DNA from: Solidesulfovibrio magneticus
Lineage (GTDB): Bacteria; Desulfobacterota; Desulfovibrionia; Desulfovibrionales; Desulfovibrionaceae
Direction of reading: 5' to 3'
NCBI GenBank assembly: GCA_002482565.1
Contig: DLGG01000006.1
Location: 1-11,825 of the forward strand
DNA length: 11,825 nucleotides
The translations under genes were made by a program, and so were the position numbers. The notes below the pieces were generated by a model. That model did not search any database and was not told the DNA's origin. It saw nothing but the letters and a program-made list of their open reading frames with translations. How positions within the stretch are numbered: position 1 is the stretch's first letter; every line of letters begins with the position of its first letter. Below are positions 7,761 to 11,825 of the stretch, in pieces.

Positions 7761-9481
7761 AAGGCGTTGACCTCCGCGAGGATTTGGTTGTCCGTGAAGT
7801 GCGACAGCTGGATGGCCCCCTGGGGGCAGGTGGAGGTGCAGATGCCGCAGCCCTGGCAGACGGTCTCGATGACCTCGGCCTTTTTCTGGCCCCGGAATTC
7901 GACTTCCTTGATGGCCTTGAACGGGCAGGTCATGATGCACTTGCCGCAGCCCACGCAGCGCTTGATGTCCACGCGGCTGATCTGCGGATCGCTTTCCAGC
8001 ATGTCCTTGGAGAACAGGGCCAAAACCTTGGCGGCGGCGGCGCTGCCCTGGCCCACGGACTGGGGAATGTCCTTGGGGCCCTGGCAGGAGCCGGCCAGAT
8101 AGACGCCGGCGGTGTTGGTCTCCACGGGCTTGAGCTTGGGGTGGCTCTCCATGAAGAAGCCGTACTTGTCGTAGGAGATGCGCAGCTTCTCGGCGAGCTG
8201 GGGCGCGCCCTTGGCGGCTTCCGCGCCGGCGGCCAGGACCACGAGATCGGCCTCGACCTCGACCTGGGTGCCGGCCAGCGTGTCCGCCCCGCGCACGATC
8301 ATCTTGCCGTCTTTCGGGTAGACCATGGCGACGCGGCCGCGGATGTAGCGCGCGCCGTACTCTTCCATGGCCCGGCGGGTGAACTCGTCGTACATTTTGC
8401 CCGGCGAGCGGATGTCCATGTAGAACACGTAGGACTGCGAGTCCGGGATGTGGTCCTTGGTCAGGATCGCCTGCTTGGCCGTGTACATGCAGCAGAAACC
8501 CGAGCAGTAGGGACGGTCGAGGGACTTGTCGCGCGAGCCCACGCACTGGATGAAGACGACGGTCTTGGGCTCCTTGCCGTCGGAGGGGCGCTTGATGTCG
8601 CCGGCCTTGACCATGGCCTCGAACTCGGCCGAGGTCACGACGTTTTTGAACTTGCCGTAGCCGAAAGGCGCAAGCGCCTCGGTTTCCATGGGCGTCCAGC
8701 CGGCGGCCAAAACCACCGAGCCCACGGGCACCTTCTCCTCGTTGCCGCCCGAGGCCAGGGTGGCCTCGTACATGGCCGGCGCGCCGGCGAGCAGCTTGAG
8801 GGTCGTGTTGAGGCGCACCTTGATCCTGGAATTGCCCGTCACGAGGCCGATGAGCCGGTCGATGCCGGTGTCCGTGGCCTCGAGGTAGGGGTAGTTCATG
8901 GGGAAGGTCTTGTAGAGCCCCGCGGCGCGGCCGCCGAGCTTGTCGGACTTCTCCACGAGGATGACCTCGGCTCCGGCGCCGGCCGCGGCCAGGGCGGCGT
9001 TCATGCCGGTGAAGCCGCCGCCGAGAACCAGAATGGTCCTGTTGGTCTCGGGCAGTTCCGGATTGGGCCGGTTCATCTTCTGCATCTTGACCACGCCCAT
9101 GCGCAGGTAGTCCTGCACCATGGAACGCAGTTCGGCAGGGATGGGGCCACCGGCCGCGACTGACGAACCGTCGGGATTCTTGTAGGACAAGGTCACGAAC
9201 TCGCGCAGATTGACGCGATCGACGAGCACCTTGTCGCCGAAGGTGAAGACGTCCCAATCGACCCGGGGCGAGGTGCCGCAGATGAGCACCGCGTCGAGTT
9301 CGCCGGCGTCGACGTCGGCCTTGATCATGGCCACGCCGTCCGGGCTCGACAGCCGTTTGTGGGCCTTGACGATGGGGCAGGCCCCGCCGCATTTCTCCTT
9401 GACGTACGCGGCCAGCTCCTCGGCGTTAAGGAGCGGGGCGACGCTGGATTCGTCGATATACACACCGATTTTTTCGGCCAT
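7748..9481 (-). CDS. qmoB: QmoB, HdrA-like flavoprotein of the Qmo complex (short form)
   Basis: This is a 577-residue flavin iron-sulfur protein homologous to HdrA. The N-terminal domain has C31, C35 and the CGTSP motif (68-72). The FAD-binding Rossmann motif is GGGFTG (154-159). The HdrA-type signature is C313-VGSRD with C326, C330 and C331. The C-terminus carries two [4Fe-4S] ferredoxin motifs: C509, C512, C515, C519 and C542, C545, C548, C552. QmoB works with QmoA to pass electrons to APS reductase. Characterised Desulfovibrio QmoB is about 750 residues because of a C-terminal MvhD domain; here the protein stops after the ferredoxin domain and MvhD follows as its own gene. The ATG lies 5 bases after qmoA, with GGGAGG overlapping the qmoA stop. 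Position after aprA and qmoA supports the name over a generic hdrA. Confidence 0.92.
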   Translation of the reverse strand: MAEKIGVYIDESSVAPLLNAEELAAYVKEKCGGACPIVKAHKRLSSPDGVAMIKADVDAGELDAVLICGTSPRVDWDVFTFGDKVLVDRVNLREFVTLSYKNPDGSSVAAGGPIPAELRSMVQDYLRMGVVKMQKMNRPNPELPETNRTILVLGGGFTGMNAALAAAGAGAEVILVEKSDKLGGRAAGLYKTFPMNYPYLEATDTGIDRLIGLVTGNSRIKVRLNTTLKLLAGAPAMYEATLASGGNEEKVPVGSVVLAAGWTPMETEALAPFGYGKFKNVVTSAEFEAMVKAGDIKRPSDGKEPKTVVFIQCVGSRDKSLDRPYCSGFCCMYTAKQAILTKDHIPDSQSYVFYMDIRSPGKMYDEFTRRAMEEYGARYIRGRVAMVYPKDGKMIVRGADTLAGTQVEVEADLVVLAAGAEAAKGAPQLAEKLRISYDKYGFFMESHPKLKPVETNTAGVYLAGSCQGPKDIPQSVGQGSAAAAKVLALFSKDMLESDPQISRVDIKRCVGCGKCIMTCPFKAIKEVEFRGQKKAEVIETVCQGCGICTSTCPQGAIQLSHFTDNQILAEVNALCQS

Positions 9482-9486
9482 CGCCG

Positions 9487-10728
9487 CTACCTCCCTCGCA
9501 CCAAAGCGATTGCTTTCATGGCCGCGCCGGTCGCGGACTGGGCCGACTTCATGACGTCAAGGGGCGTGGCGGCGCAACCGGCGGCGAAAATGCCTTTCTC
9601 CTCGCCGCCCACGATAAAGCCCATTTCGTCCAGGGGCACGTCCACCGGCAGGCGCTCGCCGGCAATGCTCGGCTGCATGCCCGTGGCCAGCACCACCAGT
9701 TCGAAGCGGTTGTCGGACTTGATGCCGGACACGGCGTCTTCCACGGTGAGGATGACGTCGCCGGTGCCGGCGTCCTCGGCCACGGCGGCGACCTTGCCCT
9801 TGACCGCGTTCACGCGGTCATCGGCCAGGATGCGCTTGGCGAAGTTGTCGTAACGGCCCGGGGTGCGCAGGTCGATGTAGTAGATGGTGACGCGGGCTTC
9901 CGGAAAGGCTTCGCGCACGTAGGCGGCCTGCTTGAGGGACGCCATGCAGCAGATGTAGGAGCAGTAATTGAGGTGGTTTTCGTCGCGCGAACCGGCGCAC
10001 TGCACGAAAGCCACGGAGCGCGGGGCCTTGCCGTCCGAGGGGCGCACGATCTTGCCGCAGGTGGGGCCGCTCGGAGAAGCCAGGCGCTCGAGCTGCATGT
10101 TGCTGACGCAGTTGGCGATCTCGCCCGCGCCAAGGTTGGTGAGCCGCGTCACGTCATAGGGCTTCCAGCCCGTGGCGTAGACGATGGACCCGACCTTGAG
10201 CACGACTTCCTTGGGCGCGTCGTCGAGGTTGATCACGTCGGCGCCGGACAGGAGTTCCAGGTCTTCCTTGGTGCAGCGTTCCTTGTCCAGAACGTAGCGG
10301 TTGGGGAAGGCGAAGGGGACGTCCATGTACAGGGCCTTGCGCTCGCCGAGGCCCAATTCGAAGTCGCTCTTGACGTCCTTGGAAAGCTTTTTGACCGTCT
10401 CGGAGAGATCGACGCTGCCGGGTTCGACGAAGCGGGGCTTGATTTTCACCGTGACTTCGTAGTCGCCGGCCTTGCCCGAGACCTTGGCGACTTCGGCCAG
10501 GGTGAAAAACTTGACGTTCTTGTTGTTCTTGATGCGCTGGAACTGGATTTCCAGACCGCAGGACGGGGGGCACAGCTTGGGGAAATATTTATTGAGCTGC
10601 ATCACCCGGCCGCCGAGAAAAGCGTTTTTCTCGACGATGTAGACCTCGTGGCCGACTTCCGCGGCTTCAAGCGCGGCGGTGATGCCGCTGAAGCCGCCGC
10701 CGACGACCAGTATCGCGTTGCTTCCCAT
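9487..10728 (-). CDS. qmoA: QmoA, FAD-binding HdrA-like subunit of the Qmo complex
   Basis: This is a 413-residue cytoplasmic flavoprotein, the usual QmoA length. It has the dinucleotide-binding motif GGGFSG (10-15) and GEK-like VEKNAFLGGR (32-41). Conserved C53 and C57 sit in LCPPSCGLEIQ, and the HdrA-type cysteine signature is C244-AGSRD with C256, C260 and C261. A C-terminal FAD motif is GCAATPLD (384-391). QmoA is part of the electron donor to APS reductase in sulfate reducers. ATG at 10728 follows GGGAGG at about five to six bases. It is the first gene of a six-gene operon and lies 155 bases after aprA, separated by a terminator and a fresh promoter. That differs from a simple apr-qmo read-through arrangement. 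Confidence 0.95.
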   Translation of the reverse strand: MGSNAILVVGGGFSGITAALEAAEVGHEVYIVEKNAFLGGRVMQLNKYFPKLCPPSCGLEIQFQRIKNNKNVKFFTLAEVAKVSGKAGDYEVTVKIKPRFVEPGSVDLSETVKKLSKDVKSDFELGLGERKALYMDVPFAFPNRYVLDKERCTKEDLELLSGADVINLDDAPKEVVLKVGSIVYATGWKPYDVTRLTNLGAGEIANCVSNMQLERLASPSGPTCGKIVRPSDGKAPRSVAFVQCAGSRDENHLNYCSYICCMASLKQAAYVREAFPEARVTIYYIDLRTPGRYDNFAKRILADDRVNAVKGKVAAVAEDAGTGDVILTVEDAVSGIKSDNRFELVVLATGMQPSIAGERLPVDVPLDEMGFIVGGEEKGIFAAGCAATPLDVMKSAQSATGAAMKAIALVRGR

Positions 10729-10779
10729 CGCAACCTCCCGGCAATGGTTAAGGCCAGCAAGAAAACGGCCTGATCCGCG

Positions 10780-10809
10780 AGGATAGACCGCCCCCGCCGT
10801 AGGCGTCAA
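10780..10809 (-). promoter_or_regulatory. Candidate sigma-70 promoter of the qmo operon
   Basis: On the minus strand the -35 element TTGACG (10804-10809; five of six consensus bases) is followed after 18 bases by TATCCT (10780-10785; four of six). The start of transcription would fall near 10773, giving a leader of about 45 bases with GGGAGG before qmoA. It lies directly behind the aprA terminator, where a new promoter is needed. Confidence 0.6.
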
Positions 10810-10812
10810 AGC

Positions 10813-10839
10813 ACGGTCCGTCCGCCCGGGTAAGACCGT
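10813..10839. promoter_or_regulatory. Possible operator: inverted repeat upstream of the qmo promoter
   Basis: ACGGTC (10813-10818) and GACCGT (10834-10839) are perfect inverted arms with 15 bases between them, spaced 21 bases start to start, i.e. about two helical turns. The repeat sits four bases upstream of the -35 element, which suits an activator or repressor dimer. The arms are short and the background is GC-rich, so chance is possible. Confidence 0.3.
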
Positions 10840-10840
10840 T

Positions 10841-10873
10841 AAAAAGCGGCCGCGGGAGAACCCCGCGGCCGCT
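10841..10873 (-). terminator. Intrinsic terminator of aprA
   Basis: GCGGCCGCGGG (10846-10856) pairs perfectly with 10862-10872 around a five-base loop. The stem is extended by an A-T pair (10845/10873) and followed on the minus strand by five T residues (10841-10845). It begins 11 bases after the aprA stop codon. This is a textbook Rho-independent terminator separating aprA from qmoA. Confidence 0.88.
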
Positions 10874-10883
10874 CTGGTCATTC

Positions 10884-11825
10884 CTACTCGGGAATGATCT
10901 GGTAGTAGGCCTTCTTGAAGACCTTGGTCTCCTTGGTGGCCGGGTCGTACGTGGAGTTGACGAAGCACTTCCATTTGCTGTCGTCCAGACCCAGGAAGTC
11001 GCCGCGGTAGTAGAAGCCCGGGTAACGGGTCTCTTCGCGGAAGGAGATGTGGGTCATGTGCAGGCGGACGGTCCACAGGCGGTGGTACTGCTCCCAGCAG
11101 CGCATGAGCTCGTGCAGGTCGCGGGCGGCCAGCTTCTGGCTGTCCTCTTCCAGGTACTGCAGCAGCTGGAAGCCCGTGTCGAGCAGGGACTTGGAGGTCG
11201 TGTACAGGGTGGCGCAGCCTCCGCCGTACTCGTCCGTGCACTTCACCAGGCGCATCATGAAGTTGTGCGGGGTGATGTAGCTGGGGTTCACGACCGGGTC
11301 GGTGGAAAGTCCGACGTTGGCCTTGAAGGTCTCCCAGGGCTTGTAGATCTCTTTGGCGAGATCGGCGGCCTTTTCAGCCAGGGTGGGCTTGAAGTCCTTG
11401 TGGTCGACGACCCAGCGCACCATCTGCTTGCCGGCGATGCGGCCCTCGGCGTGGGAGCCCGAGGAGAACTTGTGGCCGGAGGCGCCGACGCCGTCAGCGC
11501 AGGTGAACAGACCGTTGACCGTGGTCATGCGGTTGTAGACCTTGCCGTTGTCGGCCTTGACCTTGTACTCGTCCGGCACCCAGGCTTCGTCCGGGCCGGA
11601 GACCCAGATGCCGCAGCAGCCGGAGTGGGAACCGAGCAGGTAAGGCTCGGTCGGCATGATCTCGGAGCCCTTCTTCTCGGGCTCGGTGTCCGTGCAGGCC
11701 CAGAGGTTGGCCTGGCCGACGCACATGTCGAGGAAGTCTTCCCAGGCTTCGCTCTCGAGGTGCTTCTGCTGCTCGGCGTTGAGGTTGGCGAAGGTGGACT
11801 GCAGGGCGCCGGCGGTGTCCATGTA
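10884..11825 (-). CDS. aprA: Adenylylsulfate (APS) reductase alpha subunit, C-terminal half
   Basis: The window edge cuts the gene: 313 codons plus stop remain of a protein usually around 660 residues. AprA is the FAD subunit of cytoplasmic AprBA, which reduces adenosine 5'-phosphosulfate to sulfite and AMP in dissimilatory sulfate reduction. The visible part contains the very conserved stretches SEAWEDFLDMCVGQA, LLGSHSGCCGIWVSGPDEAW and GLFTCADGVGASGHKFS, followed by SGSHAEGRIAGKQ, which contributes to the FAD pocket. The C-terminus has EETRYPGFYYRGDF and KAYYQIIPE. Sequence and length of the remaining part match Desulfovibrio-type AprA closely. aprB would be expected upstream, outside the window. 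The gene ends in a strong terminator, so it is a separate transcript from the qmo operon. Confidence 0.97.
   Translation of the reverse strand, partial: YMDTAGALQSTFANLNAEQQKHLESEAWEDFLDMCVGQANLWACTDTEPEKKGSEIMPTEPYLLGSHSGCCGIWVSGPDEAWVPDEYKVKADNGKVYNRMTTVNGLFTCADGVGASGHKFSSGSHAEGRIAGKQMVRWVVDHKDFKPTLAEKAADLAKEIYKPWETFKANVGLSTDPVVNPSYITPHNFMMRLVKCTDEYGGGCATLYTTSKSLLDTGFQLLQYLEEDSQKLAARDLHELMRCWEQYHRLWTVRLHMTHISFREETRYPGFYYRGDFLGLDDSKWKCFVNSTYDPATKETKVFKKAYYQIIPE

Noticed and set aside
7761..9392. Open frame reaching upstream from the MvhD-like gene through most of qmoB
   Set aside because: Its translation is low-complexity and arginine/glycine-rich, while the other frame encodes clear QmoB. 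The MvhD-like gene is therefore taken to start at 7760.
10729..10845. Rex or FNR/HcpR-type palindrome controlling qmo
   Set aside because: No TTGTGAA-N4-TTCACAA-like or TTGA-N6-TCAA-like palindrome could be found in this gap. Only the unrelated ACGGTC/GACCGT repeat is present.

Overview
The window looks like chromosome of a GC-rich sulfate-reducing deltaproteobacterium, probably Desulfovibrionaceae (Desulfovibrio/Solidesulfovibrio type). The evidence is an aprA gene for dissimilatory APS reductase followed by qmoA and qmoB, the high GC content, and GC-rich intergenic hairpins. This placement is inference. All eleven supported genes lie on the minus strand, so transcription runs from the high-coordinate end to the low one. 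Coding density is very high and no gap exceeds 160 bases.

Region 1 (10884-11825) is the C-terminal half of aprA, closed by a strong intrinsic terminator. Region 2 (4424-10728) is a tightly packed six-gene operon with its own good candidate sigma-70 promoter: qmoA, qmoB, a free-standing MvhD/FlxD-like [2Fe-2S] protein, a multi-cluster iron-sulfur protein (FlxC-like), a HydB/AsrA/FlxB-like iron-sulfur protein and a HydG/AsrB/FlxA-like FAD/NAD(P)H reductase. In the familiar Desulfovibrio arrangement qmoA-qmoB is followed by qmoC, the membrane subunit that takes electrons from menaquinol, and QmoB carries the MvhD domain as a C-terminal fusion. Here no qmoC and no membrane protein follows. The MvhD domain is a separate gene, and genes resembling the NADH-oxidising Flx module of Flx-Hdr complexes take qmoC's place. 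The inferred route is NAD(P)H to FlxA/B/C-like proteins, then the MvhD-like protein, then QmoAB, then AprBA. That would be a soluble, possibly flavin-bifurcating or confurcating, electron supply for APS reduction.

Region 3 (3823-4314) encodes a ferritin-like/rubrerythrin-type diiron protein without a rubredoxin domain, preceded by a GC-rich interspersed hairpin element. Region 4 (84-3708) is a three-gene unit: a protein resembling the plasmid replication initiator TrfA, a soluble PAS histidine kinase with a cysteine motif, and an NtrC-family sigma-54-dependent response regulator. The kinase and regulator overlap and should be a cognate pair. Their targets are not visible, but proximity makes redox or sulfate metabolism a reasonable guess.

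A second copy of the GC-rich hairpin element closes the window at its low-coordinate end.
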